Assembly (NCBI GenBank): GCA_051846895.1
Contig: JBPYCQ010000007.1
Span: 62,001-126,000, forward strand
Origin: CALKAL01 sp051846895
Lineage (GTDB): Bacteria > Bacillota > Bacilli > Bacillales > Alkalibacillaceae
Reading direction: 5' to 3'
Length of the DNA stretch: 64,000 nt
The position numbers were made by a program, and so were the translations under genes. Shown in pieces: positions 1 through 8,598 of the stretch (position 1 is the first letter of the stretch; each line of letters begins with the position of its first letter). The notes beneath the pieces are model-generated. The model was not told where the DNA came from, searched no databases, and saw nothing but the letters and a program-made list of their open reading frames with translations.

Positions 1-527
1 AAAGCTAATCCACCTAGCCCTAGACCCGCAATAAATCCACTTATGTTATAGCCAAGTTCTTCGATAACGATGATAAAACTAATCGCCAATACGATAAATT
101 GAACAGCCCGAGATATAAAAGGGATTAATATATCATCAATTGTTATTCTCGTATTTTCGTTAAGCCTTTTAAACAGCATCGCTGAATTTGAAGCTAAATT
201 GTTGAAACCCCAGGCTATTAATATAATGATAGAAATTCTTATTAGTTGAATGAACGATGGGTTATCTTGTTCAAAATAAGGGAAAGGTCCCATGGCAACA
301 TAAATACCGAGAATGACAAATAACCAGCGAAGAGGTTGTTCAAATGCTACGAACAACTGTTGCAGAATTTCTGAAGGTGTTTTTTTTACGAGTTTTAGAA
401 CAAGTTTATATATGTAGTTAGCAAATATTTTTCTAAACCATAAGAATAATAGAAAAATCAATATAGATAGTCCAAGATTTGACCAAGGCTGGTAATCTTC
501 AATGAATTGTTTAATTTCATCAATCAT
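1..527 (-). CDS. MscS-family mechanosensitive ion channel, N-terminal part (runs off the window edge)
   Basis: The reverse strand reads open from an ATG at 527 to the window edge, giving about 175 residues (MIDEIKQFIEDYQPW...). The visible part has several hydrophobic helices (around residues 15-35, 65-85, 95-115 and 135-160). It ends in a Gly/Ala-rich stretch (GFIAGLGLGGLAF) typical of the pore-lining helix of small-conductance mechanosensitive channels. Family knowledge: such proteins release solutes during hypo-osmotic shock. The fold resembles the Bacillus YhdY/YkuT group, but the cytosolic beta domain lies outside the window. Tandem repeat array 1 lies upstream of the start, in the 5' region of this gene. 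Confidence 0.8.
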   Translation of the reverse strand, partial: MIDEIKQFIEDYQPWSNLGLSILIFLLFLWFRKIFANYIYKLVLKLVKKTPSEILQQLFVAFEQPLRWLFVILGIYVAMGPFPYFEQDNPSFIQLIRISIIILIAWGFNNLASNSAMLFKRLNENTRITIDDILIPFISRAVQFIVLAISFIIVIEELGYNISGFIAGLGLGGLA

Positions 528-631
528 ATAAATACCCCTTTTTCAGTTAATATTCGAATAATATCTTTAGCAGTAAATGTTTTTTAAATTTTCACCAAAA
601 ACATTCCTTATTCTATTTATTCTAACAAACT

Positions 632-913
632 TTGTTCAAACTTGTACTGTAATTGTCCAAAGTTGTGCTGTGATTGTTCAAAGTTGGGTTGTGATTGTCC
701 AAAGATAGGTAGTGATTGTCCAAACATGGGTCGTAATTGTTCAAAGATGGTTAGTGATTGTCCAAAGATGAGTCATGATTGTTCAAAGATGGATAGCGAT
801 TGTCCAAAGATGAGTCATGATTGTTCAAAGATGGTTAGCGATTGTTCAAACAAGAGTCGTGTTTGTTCAAAGATAGGTAGTGATTGTCCAAACATGGGTC
901 GTGATTGTTCAAA
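632..913 (+). repeat. Tandem array 1: 14 copies, exact 21-bp period, core TTGTYCAAA
   Basis: The core TTGTTCAAA or TTGTCCAAA begins at 632 and recurs every 21 bases (653, 674, 695 and so on to 905) with no slippage. The 12 bases between cores vary but are biased (AGATRGGTAGTGA-like). Many neighbouring units alternate GTTC with GTCC. Because 21 is divisible by 3, an open frame with Cys-Lys repeats (642-989) results; it has no ribosome binding site and is treated as spurious. The array lies between the terminator of the ABC exporter gene and the start of the MscS gene. Confidence 0.9.
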
Positions 914-1040
914 CACGGCGATGTCTAATTACATTGAAATCACTCATGCTATAAACTTTTATAAGATCCGATGCGAGGAGAACCGCTGACGAGATATAAA
1001 AATAAAAGTCCTCAAGTGATAGAAAAACAATTATTTGTTA

Positions 1041-1081
1041 AGAAAAAATGCAGTGATATATGAACCGTCAATATCACTGCA
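1041..1081 (-). terminator. Rho-independent terminator of the ABC exporter gene
   Basis: An 11-bp perfect stem (TGCAGTGATAT, 1049-1059, with its complement at 1071-1081) is followed on the reverse strand by a run of T residues (1043-1048). It lies just downstream of the reverse-strand ABC exporter gene. Confidence 0.85.
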
Positions 1082-1113
1082 TGATGCAATTGGAAATTTT
1101 CCTTACTTTATTA

Positions 1114-2835
1114 TCAATGATTCGTATTAAATTGTATGTTGTGTAAATTCGAAAAAACTCCCTCAATTTGAAGTAATTCTTCATACGTCCCTTGTTCTGC
1201 AATCCCATCTTCTGTAACAACAACGATTCGGTCAGCATCGCGAATGGTTGCTAGTCTATGAGCAATCACTAAAGTTGTCCGATTTTCAGAGAGGTCATTT
1301 AGAGATGCTTGGATTATTTTTTCTGTTTCTGTATCCAGGGCAGATGTTGCTTCGTCTAAAATTAATATTGGTGGATTTTTTAGAAACATTCGAGCAATGG
1401 CCATTCGTTGCTTCTGTCCACCTGAAAGTTTAAGGCCCCGTTCACCGATTTGCGTGTCATAACCATTTGGAAGTTTTTCAATTACTTCGTGTAGATGTGC
1501 GCGACGTGCTGCTTCCATAATTTCCTCATCGGTGGCATCTTTTTTTCCATAGGCAATATTTTCTCGGACTGTACCTGTAAATAGAAATACATCTTGTTGA
1601 ACAATACCAATTTGCGAACGCAATGATTTTTTTGTAATGTCGCGGATGTCTAGTCCATCAATGGTAATCGAGCCACTATCAACATCGTAAAAACGTGGAA
1701 TGAGCGTGCAGATCGTTGTTTTTCCAGCGCCAGATGGGCCAACGAAAGCAACCGTTTCTCCAGGATTAATTTCTAAGTTAATTCCAGCCAGAACAGACTT
1801 GTATCGATCATAAGAAAAGTGGACATTGTCAAACTTGATTTTCCCTTGTAATGATTGAACAGCTTTAGCGTTCGGTCGGTCGACTATTTCTGGTTCTTCC
1901 GAAAGTAAATCTTGGAACCTCTTAAATCCTGCCATTCCTTTAGGATATAATTCTAATAATGCGCTTACTTTATCAATCGGTTTAATGAGTACATTAGTAT
2001 ACAAAACAAATCCTATTAATTCACCATGAGTGAGCTTCCCATTTAAGCTTAGCCAAGCACCAAAAACAAGAATGGCTAAAGTAAAGAACCGTGTCATCAT
2101 ATAAATACTAGAATGGGTTCCTGCCATGACTTTGTAAGCAACCAACTTAGCTTTTCTAAATAGTTTATTATCTTTGTTAAATCGCTCAATTTCAAAATCT
2201 TCATTTGTAAATGATTGGACGACACGAACTCCAGATACAGCATCTTCAACACGAGCATTGACATCGGCAATTTTGACGTACATATTTTTCCACGCCTTAT
2301 TCATGGCGATATTACAAAATGTAACGAGTGCAATCAGAAGTGGAACCATGATTAATGCAATCAACGCTAGCTGGGGGTTAACATTAAACATAATAATAAA
2401 TGCACCGAAAAAGGTCATGACTGAAATAAAAGCATCCTCAGGTCCATGGTGAGCAAGCTCGCCGATATCAAATAGGTCGTTCGTAATTCGACTCATAATA
2501 TGACCTGTTTTCGTATTGTCAAAAAACTTGAATGACTGCCTTTGCACATGGACAAACAAGTCTTCACGCATGTCTGTTTCAATATTAATTCCGAGCTTAT
2601 GTCCTAGGTAACTGACGATATATTGCAAAAATGTACTCAGTATATATACGGCTAACAGTAGAAGTCCAACCGTTACGATTAGATTCCAATTTTCATCTTT
2701 AATTAAATCATCAACATACCATTGAACGGCTAATGGGAAAGCCAGTTCCAAAAGAGCCACAAATATGGCACTGGAAAAATCAATAATAAAAAGTCTTCTG
2801 TGAGGTTTATAATATGAAAAGAATTTTTTTAACAT
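1114..2835 (-). CDS. ABC exporter half-transporter, fused membrane and ATPase domains (YwjA-like)
   Basis: A 573-residue protein: an N-terminal type-I exporter membrane domain with six helices (about residues 10-310) followed by a nucleotide-binding domain. Visible motifs are Walker A GPSGAGKTT, Q-loop region IVQQDVFLF, signature LSGGQKQR, Walker B ILILDEATSALD and H-loop IAHRLAT. All catalytic residues are present, so a functional homodimer (or one half of a heterodimer) is expected. The N-terminus (FFSYYKPHRRLFIIDF) resembles Bacillus subtilis YwjA, a lipid/drug/peptide-exporter-like protein whose substrate I cannot name. Start: ATG at 2835 preceded by AAGGTGATG. The gene is monocistronic and closed by its own terminator. 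Confidence 0.92.
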   Translation of the reverse strand: MLKKFFSYYKPHRRLFIIDFSSAIFVALLELAFPLAVQWYVDDLIKDENWNLIVTVGLLLLAVYILSTFLQYIVSYLGHKLGINIETDMREDLFVHVQRQSFKFFDNTKTGHIMSRITNDLFDIGELAHHGPEDAFISVMTFFGAFIIMFNVNPQLALIALIMVPLLIALVTFCNIAMNKAWKNMYVKIADVNARVEDAVSGVRVVQSFTNEDFEIERFNKDNKLFRKAKLVAYKVMAGTHSSIYMMTRFFTLAILVFGAWLSLNGKLTHGELIGFVLYTNVLIKPIDKVSALLELYPKGMAGFKRFQDLLSEEPEIVDRPNAKAVQSLQGKIKFDNVHFSYDRYKSVLAGINLEINPGETVAFVGPSGAGKTTICTLIPRFYDVDSGSITIDGLDIRDITKKSLRSQIGIVQQDVFLFTGTVRENIAYGKKDATDEEIMEAARRAHLHEVIEKLPNGYDTQIGERGLKLSGGQKQRMAIARMFLKNPPILILDEATSALDTETEKIIQASLNDLSENRTTLVIAHRLATIRDADRIVVVTEDGIAEQGTYEELLQIEGVFSNLHNIQFNTNH

Positions 2836-3058
2836 GGGTCATCACCTTATCTGTTTTACATGAACGATATTATATCAAAATTATAAAAATTAAACTATAG
2901 AAAGTGCTCAGTAGAACATAGATAATCACGAGTTTTAGAGTGCATTTTATAATAATAATAATATTTTTTAAAAATTATAGGATTTTATGGTTTTATTTTT
3001 AATTTAATGGGTATTAGTATGGAGAAGTCTTTGTATAAACTTTTTGAGGAGAGAGAAT

Positions 3059-3439
3059 ATGGGAAAGTTTGTTACTGCGATAAATTGTATGGATGGACGA
3101 GTTCAAGAGCCAATTATTAATTGGATGAAAGAAAAATATGCTGCTGATTATGTTGATATGATCACAGAAGCGGGTCCAAACAAAATATTACTTTATGGAC
3201 CGGAAGAAACGATTGAAGCAATAAAGGAGAAGGTCAAGATTTCTTATGAAAGGCATGGTTCCGAAGTTTTGGCTGTCGCTGGGCATTATGATTGTGCAGG
3301 TTATCCTGTTTCAAGAGAAAAGAAGATTAGTAAAATTATTCATTCCGTAGAATTGATTAACTCATGGGATATTCCGATGAAGGTAATTGGATTATATGTA
3401 AATGAGAATTGGGAAGTTGAAGAAGTAGTGTCTGCATAA
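3059..3439 (+). CDS. Small beta-carbonic-anhydrase-like protein
   Basis: A 126-residue protein. It contains CMDGR near the N-terminus (Cys, Asp and Arg of the beta-carbonic anhydrase zinc/catalytic motif) and GHYDCAGYP in the middle (His and Cys zinc ligands). The ligand set Cys-His-Cys with the Asp-Arg dyad is therefore visible, although the protein is much shorter than classical beta-carbonic anhydrases (about 200 residues). It fits the short firmicute carbonic-anhydrase-like family. Whether it hydrates CO2 is inference. The ATG at 3059 has GAGGAGAG (3046-3053) ahead of it; an in-frame TTG at 3044 would lie before that ribosome binding site and is rejected. Confidence 0.75.
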   Translation: MGKFVTAINCMDGRVQEPIINWMKEKYAADYVDMITEAGPNKILLYGPEETIEAIKEKVKISYERHGSEVLAVAGHYDCAGYPVSREKKISKIIHSVELINSWDIPMKVIGLYVNENWEVEEVVSA

Positions 3440-3448
3440 ACAATATAT

Positions 3449-3483
3449 AAAAAGACCGGCTTCATTGAATAAGAAGTCGGTCA
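3449..3483 (-). terminator. Terminator between convergent genes
   Basis: A 10-bp stem (GACCGGCTTC, 3454-3463, pairing with 3473-3482 through one G-T pair). On the reverse strand it is followed by five T residues. It sits between the carbonic-anhydrase-like gene and the convergent GNAT gene. The T-run suits the reverse-strand gene best. Confidence 0.7.
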
Positions 3484-3488
3484 AATAA

Positions 3489-4046
3489 TTAATGCTTCTG
3501 TTCCCATTCTTCACGCAGAATTCCCATTTTTACAGAGTCATAGTAGACACCGTTGTACAATCTAAATTTCCGAATTCTTGCTTCTTCAATCATTCCTAAC
3601 TTTTCTCCAACCCGAATCATTCGAATGTTACCTGACCAGGTAGTATAACCAATACGAGGGATTTCTTTGTATGACTCAAACAAATAATTAATCCATAGTT
3701 TAATCGCTTCAGTACCGTAGCCCCCGCTCCAATACTTTGGATTATAAATACCGATCCCTATTTCCATCCAGTTCGATGGGCGATGCTCCCAGTAGTAATT
3801 AACTGTTCCAATAATTTCGTCATTGACAACAATCAAAAATCGCTCATCAAAATTCTCATCTATCCTTTTACTCATATGGTTATGAAAAACGTCGTATTCA
3901 ATCTTCTCTAACGGAAAGTAAGGCGCATCCCATTTTTTAAACTCAGGATCTTCTTCTCCATAAACAAGTATCCATAATGTTTTTAAATCTTCTTTTTGGA
4001 TGGGTCTAAGATTTAATTTCTCTCCATAAATGATTTTATTACTCAT
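3489..4046 (-). CDS. GNAT-family N-acetyltransferase (RimJ/RimL type)
   Basis: A 185-residue protein beginning GEKLNLRPIQKEDLKTLW, the usual opening of RimJ/RimL-type acetyltransferases. The acetyl-CoA-binding segment is in the second half (GIGIYNPKYWSGGYGTEAI, then GNIRMIRVGEKLGMIEEARIRK). It probably transfers acetyl from acetyl-CoA to an amine, possibly a protein N-terminus or a small molecule; the substrate cannot be read. Monocistronic, converging on the carbonic-anhydrase-like gene. Confidence 0.85.
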   Translation of the reverse strand: MSNKIIYGEKLNLRPIQKEDLKTLWILVYGEEDPEFKKWDAPYFPLEKIEYDVFHNHMSKRIDENFDERFLIVVNDEIIGTVNYYWEHRPSNWMEIGIGIYNPKYWSGGYGTEAIKLWINYLFESYKEIPRIGYTTWSGNIRMIRVGEKLGMIEEARIRKFRLYNGVYYDSVKMGILREEWEQKH

Positions 4047-4304
4047 AATTAAATAACGCCACTCCTAAACATGTAATGTTATTTTTTGCGTGATTAGTTT
4101 TTTAACAGACAGTTTTATAATAATCGCCCTACAATAGTCCTATTCGATGCAACCGTAATTAAACCCTTCAAAAAAACTCCTTCTATAATAAGTAAATATA
4201 AATAGTTATATGATATGAAAAGATCAAATGGGATAAGAGCTTTTAAATATGAGCTACCATAAAGAATAAAGCCAATCTAGGAACAATTAGTGTTGGCACG
4301 ACGC
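4047..4304. other. Intergenic stretch without recognised gene
   Basis: About 260 AT-rich bases between two reverse-strand genes. I see no coding frame with a ribosome binding site and no strong hairpin. It presumably holds the promoter of the upstream GNAT gene at its right end. Confidence 0.5.
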
Positions 4305-4961
4305 TTACATCTTAAAAAGCAGTGCTTTTATAATAGTTTTCACCGCTGATTCAGTTTCTCTATGGACCCTGACTTTATCTAAAAAAGGAAAGTCACTTGG
4401 TGTAACGGTTATTTTCGCAAGTGGTTCCAATTCTTTTTCACAAACCCATTCGTCTCCAATTCCACCTTGTTTGAATAAGCTCTTTGAGAAGAAATATATC
4501 GTTCCGTTTGTCCAACGCTTCGGAGTATTATTATTCGTCGAAAAATAATAATAACGTTTTATTCCTTTATTAGTAGTAATTGATAAGCACAGGTTTCTTA
4601 TGGAACCAACATAACCTTTTCTATTTTGAACTGCAAAAAACAATGACCATACTCCGTCAGATGAAGCAAAAACAGCTTTAATTGGCTTACCATTAAAGAG
4701 AGAACTATTTCTTGGCTCAAACTTACTTATTGAGGAATTATTGGAACCGTGTACCACTACATTCTTATTCTCGATTACATAATTCAAAAACATGTATAAT
4801 GGGTATTTACTGTTATATGTAAAAAAACTACCATCACTTGATGATATATATCTTATGAACATTTCATCAAACTCTTCAATAGCTTGCTCAGGTAAATTCA
4901 GTTCTTCTATTTTTAATAATCTGGTTTTATCTAAAATAAACTGTTTAATCTGGCCTAACAT
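4305..4961 (-). CDS. Conserved protein of unknown function, possible ADP-ribosyl-type fold
   Basis: A 218-residue soluble protein that I do not recognise by name. The middle reads VVHGSNN (near residue 89), then KFEPR, GKPIKAVFASSDG and WSLFFAVQNR. An aromatic/hydrophobic His-Gly-Ser/Thr followed some 30 residues later by a VFA(S/T) strand recalls the NAD-binding core of ADP-ribosyltransferase-fold proteins. That resemblance is an inference from pattern only. No signal peptide or membrane helix. Start: ATG at 4961 with GGGGGGAG upstream. Monocistronic. Confidence 0.6.
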   Translation of the reverse strand: MLGQIKQFILDKTRLLKIEELNLPEQAIEEFDEMFIRYISSSDGSFFTYNSKYPLYMFLNYVIENKNVVVHGSNNSSISKFEPRNSSLFNGKPIKAVFASSDGVWSLFFAVQNRKGYVGSIRNLCLSITTNKGIKRYYYFSTNNNTPKRWTNGTIYFFSKSLFKQGGIGDEWVCEKELEPLAKITVTPSDFPFLDKVRVHRETESAVKTIIKALLFKM

Positions 4962-5185
4962 TATTTATTTGCTCCCCCCTAGATAAAAAGTAAATACACC
5001 GCTTTATTTAACAAACCTCCCCTATTAATTGAACAACGTTTTTAACTTATTTTACCACAAAAATATCAATAAACCTTTGATTTCCACAATTAGGTGTGCA
5101 ATTTCGACTATAATTCATCTTACAAAACAGTCTGCACTTTTATATTAAAAAGTAATTCAATTAAGGTTACAAATTACACTTTTGT

Positions 5186-5222
5186 TCTCAAAAACTAAAC
5201 TCCTAACTTCTATAGTTAGGAG
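5186..5222 (-). terminator. Terminator of the GerA-family gene, overlapping its stop codon
   Basis: An 8-bp stem CTCCTAAC/GTTAGGAG (5200-5207 and 5215-5222) with a T-rich tail on the reverse strand. The TAA stop of the germination gene lies inside the hairpin. Confidence 0.75.
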
Positions 5223-6688
5223 CCTTGATTATCCTGCTGTTTTGGATGTAAAACACTTGGTCTTGTATCTTGTAAAGGGATTGGAGAACGCACGAGAACT
5301 TCCCACATTGCCATCGGATTAAATGGGATGAATGGCCAAAGATATGGGGTATTTAATGTTTTAGTTGAGATTAATAATAGTAACCATAGAAATACGGCAA
5401 TGACAAAACCGGTAACACCGAATAATGCAGTAACAGTTAAAAGGGCGATTCGAACTAGTCGATTTGAGAGACCAAGTTCATAGCTTGGAGTGGCATAATT
5501 TCCAATCACGGCAATCGATAAATAAAGTATGACCTCTGGTGTAAAAAGGCCAACTGAGATCGCGATATCCCCAATCATTAATGCGGCAATTAAACCTAGA
5601 GCAGTGGCGAGTGCACTAGGTGTGTGAATGGCCGCCATCCGCAGCATTTCAACACCTAGCTCTGCTATTAAAAATTGCAAGTAAAGCGGAATTGATCCTT
5701 CTTCTTTTAAACCGATAAATTCCCAACCTGGCCATAACAATTCAGGGTGAGTCGCAAATAAATACCATAAAGGTAGTAAAAATAAAGCTGTAAATACCGC
5801 AATAAAGCGAATCCATCTCAAAAAAGCACCAGATATAGGGCTCTGACGATATTCTTCAGCATGCTGTAGGTGGTGCCAAAAAGTTGTTGGACAAATCATT
5901 ACACTTGGTGACCCATCTACAATGATTAGCACATGGCCTTCAAATAAATGATTAGCTGATGTATCTCCTCTTTCAGTGTAACGAACAAGAGGGTAAGGGT
6001 TTAGTCCTTTTCCGAAAATTAATTCTTCTAATGCTTTTTCTCCCATAGAAATAGCATCAATATTAATCGATTCAATTTTATTTCTAAGTCTTCTAACAAG
6101 TTCAGGATCGACAATACTATCGATATAAGTCATAATAATATCCTTTTTAGAACGCTTCCCTACTTGTAAATACTCCATAGTAAGAGAGCGGTCACGAACA
6201 TGTCTTCTAATTAATGCGGCATTAAACACCCCTGTCTCTACGAAACCATCCCTCGGCCCTCTGACGACTCGTTCTAAATCAGGTTCTTCTGGAGATCTAG
6301 AGGGGTATTCACGTGTATCAACTAAGACAGCCTCTTGACAGCCTTCTATAATAAGTGCGCTTTGGCCAGACAATATTTGAGTAATAACTTCTTCTAAATC
6401 TTTAGACGTAGCTACTTCTTGGTGAGGAATAATTGTACGTGTTAATGTTTCAATCGGATCTTTTTTAAATATACCTTGATCTAAAAGCTCTAAGTTTCTC
6501 AGCATTTGAATAATTGGCATCGTGCTACCAAAACCATCGACTAAAAACATGCCGATTTTTACTCCGCCATGTTCCATTTTATGATGAATAATATCAAAGT
6601 TCTTATCAACCCGTAACTCTTTTTTTAGATACTCAATATTCTCATTAAACTTTTTTGAGATAGGAACTTGAACGCCTTTTTCTCCCAT
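5216..6688 (-). CDS. Spore germination protein, GerA-family A subunit, SpoVAF-like
   Basis: A 490-residue GerA/SpoVAF-family protein. The N-terminal soluble half carries VRGPRDGFVE and LVRYTERGD, hallmarks of the family. The membrane domain from about residue 290 has at least four to five helices and includes RMAAIHTPSALATALGLIAA and TPEVILYLSIAVIGNYATPSYE. The C-terminus (SPIPLQDTRPSVLHPKQ) and overall sequence resemble SpoVAF more than GerAA/GerBA/GerKA. Family knowledge: these are inner-membrane spore proteins that take part in nutrient-triggered germination. Here the gene stands alone, without B or C subunits or spoVA genes on either side. Start: ATG at 6688 with AAGGATG upstream. Confidence 0.88.
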   Translation of the reverse strand: MGEKGVQVPISKKFNENIEYLKKELRVDKNFDIIHHKMEHGGVKIGMFLVDGFGSTMPIIQMLRNLELLDQGIFKKDPIETLTRTIIPHQEVATSKDLEEVITQILSGQSALIIEGCQEAVLVDTREYPSRSPEEPDLERVVRGPRDGFVETGVFNAALIRRHVRDRSLTMEYLQVGKRSKKDIIMTYIDSIVDPELVRRLRNKIESINIDAISMGEKALEELIFGKGLNPYPLVRYTERGDTSANHLFEGHVLIIVDGSPSVMICPTTFWHHLQHAEEYRQSPISGAFLRWIRFIAVFTALFLLPLWYLFATHPELLWPGWEFIGLKEEGSIPLYLQFLIAELGVEMLRMAAIHTPSALATALGLIAALMIGDIAISVGLFTPEVILYLSIAVIGNYATPSYELGLSNRLVRIALLTVTALFGVTGFVIAVFLWLLLLISTKTLNTPYLWPFIPFNPMAMWEVLVRSPIPLQDTRPSVLHPKQQDNQGS

Positions 6689-6792
6689 AGAATCACATCC
6701 TTAACTCACATACATCACTATTTGGTAGTATGTGCGCAAGATACCATCCTATGCTTAGTTCAATAAACTTATAGACACTGATATTTAAGCAT

Positions 6793-6824
6793 AAAAAAAG
6801 GAGCAAACATATGCTTGCTCCTTT
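6793..6824 (-). terminator. Terminator of the lipoprotein gene
   Basis: Stem AAAGGAGCAA (6797-6806) with its complement (6815-6824), followed on the reverse strand by seven T residues. It lies directly after the lipoprotein gene. Confidence 0.85.
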
Positions 6825-6833
6825 ACTGAAATA

Positions 6834-7766
6834 TTAAAATCCGTACATTTGCTCAAAAATGATTTGTTCTAACTCTTCCATGCCGATAATTTCATAATCT
6901 TCTGGATTAATTGAGAATTCAACATCTTTGTTAAAGCTCTTATAAGTGTTGTCTAAGGTTAATGCAACATTTACTTGATCGCCTTCAACGTTAAATCCTA
7001 AGTCGATGATGAACTTTTGTTGTTTAAGCTCGTCGCCATCAATAGTTAATTGAACTTCAAATTTATTGAAGTCAATTTCTTCTAAACCAGCTTCTAACTC
7101 AGCTTTAACGTCTTCAAGATCTTGAGCAGTTACTGTATCGTCTAGTTCAACTAATAATTTGTTAAATAAATTCACTAAATCTTCTTCAGTGAACTTAATT
7201 GTGTAAACATCACCGTCTTTAGAGAACTCGTCGTCACTTTTTTCATTTAAAAGATCAACAACAATTTGTTGTGCTTGTTTAGTTAACTCTTCCACCTCAG
7301 CAGCATCTTGTGCTTCAAGTTCCGCCATTTCAAGTTCAATTAATTTACCTTTAATATCTTCAGGTAAACCAAGGAACATACCAAAGTTATCCATCAAACT
7401 GTCAGTCGCAATGTACATTTTTTGATTTTTCATATCTTGTAAGAATGGTAAATCTAAATTAATTGTCATTGGACTAATTGTACCTGAGAAATGAACGACA
7501 GCTTCTTGCATTTGCTTTTCGCCATCATACTTCGTGTCAACGCTTAACTCTATATCATTTATCATTTGTAAGTATGGAGCGACAAAAGGATCATTGACAT
7601 CTGCATCTATATTTAGGTCAACCGTTCCTTCAGCTTCATAACTTTTTGCTTCCATAACTGATTCGAAAGCATTGACTACAACTTCCTTATCACTTTTAGA
7701 CTCTCCTCCACAAGCAGCTAAAAGCAATACAGTAACTAAAATAAGACTTGATAATAATTTCTTCAT
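6834..7766 (-). CDS. Secreted lipoprotein of unknown function (DUF6612/LolA-like)
   Basis: A 310-residue protein with a classical lipoprotein signal: MKKLLSSLILVTVLLLAAC, lipobox LAAC, predicted lipidated Cys19. The rest is acidic, with beta-rich segments built around phrases like SYEAEGTVDLNID, YDGEKQMQEAVVHF and YKSFNKDVEFSINPEDY. This layout fits the DUF6612/LolA-like outer-face lipoproteins of Bacilli, but the function is not known. The ATG at 7766 has AAGGGGGA just before it; a longer frame from 7793 lacks a ribosome binding site. Confidence 0.8.
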   Translation of the reverse strand: MKKLLSSLILVTVLLLAACGGESKSDKEVVVNAFESVMEAKSYEAEGTVDLNIDADVNDPFVAPYLQMINDIELSVDTKYDGEKQMQEAVVHFSGTISPMTINLDLPFLQDMKNQKMYIATDSLMDNFGMFLGLPEDIKGKLIELEMAELEAQDAAEVEELTKQAQQIVVDLLNEKSDDEFSKDGDVYTIKFTEEDLVNLFNKLLVELDDTVTAQDLEDVKAELEAGLEEIDFNKFEVQLTIDGDELKQQKFIIDLGFNVEGDQVNVALTLDNTYKSFNKDVEFSINPEDYEIIGMEELEQIIFEQMYGF

Positions 7767-8068
7767 GAGTATCCCCCTTAATAAATGAATCACCTAATAA
7801 TAATAACACAAACAAATAGTAAAAAAGAATGCCTAAAGTATTATTTTATTAATATAAAATATTCAGATTATCCTTTATTAGTACTAAAGTTATAAGTGTT
7901 AATTACCATTATAAGTTATTTGTGGTAAGAATGAAAATTTTCAGAGGCTAAATTTATATTTATGCAGTCTAAATAAATATATGTAAAGAAGTAGGACATT
8001 TTAATAATGAAAGGTTGAATATAAAACCATCGTCAGACAAAACCTATTATTGAAAAGGAGTGATTAAA
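7767..8068. other. Divergent promoter region
   Basis: About 300 AT-rich bases between the reverse-strand lipoprotein gene and the forward CBS gene. No coding frame is supported. It presumably holds both promoters; I could not define either securely. Confidence 0.5.
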
Positions 8069-8497
8069 ATGGATCAAACGATACGCGATTTAATGAGTGA
8101 AGACGTTGTAACAGTTTCTCCACAGCAGTCTGTACAAGAAGCTGCAAGATTAATGGAAGACAATAATATTGGAGCCATTCCTGTAGTTGAAAATGGACAA
8201 GTCCAAGGAATCATTACCGACCGTGATATTACACTACGTTCAACAGCTGATGGAGACCATACAGCAACTGTTGAAGAATGTATGAGTCGTCATTTAACAA
8301 TGGCAGATCCGAGTATGGATGTTCATGAAGCAGCTAAAGTGATGGCACATCATCAAATACGACGCTTACCTGTCGTTGAAAATGGACAGCTAGTTGGAAT
8401 GCTTTCAATTGGAGACTTAGCAAGAGAAGAGATTTATGATGATGAAGCTGGGGAAGCGTTACAAGATATCTCGATGCCTGATCGAAATCAACAATAA
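8069..8497 (+). CDS. CBS-domain pair protein (YhcV-like)
   Basis: A 142-residue protein made of two CBS motifs (about residues 5-60 and 70-125): MSEDVVTVSPQQSVQEAA...GAIPVVENGQVQGIITDRD, then VHEAAKVMAHHQIRRLPVV...LVGMLSIGDLA. CBS pairs bind adenosine nucleotides. Stand-alone proteins of this size in Bacillus (YhcV type) have no proven role and may act as energy-state sensors. Start: ATG at 8069 with AAGGAG (8055-8060). The in-frame GTG at 8060 overlaps that ribosome binding site and is rejected. A terminator follows. Confidence 0.88.
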   Translation: MDQTIRDLMSEDVVTVSPQQSVQEAARLMEDNNIGAIPVVENGQVQGIITDRDITLRSTADGDHTATVEECMSRHLTMADPSMDVHEAAKVMAHHQIRRLPVVENGQLVGMLSIGDLAREEIYDDEAGEALQDISMPDRNQQ

Positions 8498-8509
8498 TTA
8501 TACTTATAG

Positions 8510-8545
8510 AGTGTCTGTCCAATGTAAATGGACAGGCACTTTTTC
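8510..8545 (+). terminator. Terminator of the CBS gene
   Basis: Stem AGTGTCTGTCC (8510-8520) pairs with GGACAGGCACT (8530-8540), followed by a run of five T residues. Confidence 0.85.
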
Positions 8546-8598
8546 TTATAGTAACATCAATATAGAGTACATAATTTTGGTAATAAGGACGATTAATT

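Noticed and set aside
632..913. CRISPR array
   Set aside because: The period is only 21 bp with a 9-base core and 12-base fillers; CRISPR repeats and spacers are each longer than 20 bases, and no cas genes are present. The same holds for the other six arrays.
642..989. 115-codon frame with Cys-Lys-Met repeats
   Set aside because: It is the translation of array 1; the 21-bp period keeps any frame open. No ribosome binding site and no end outside the array logic.
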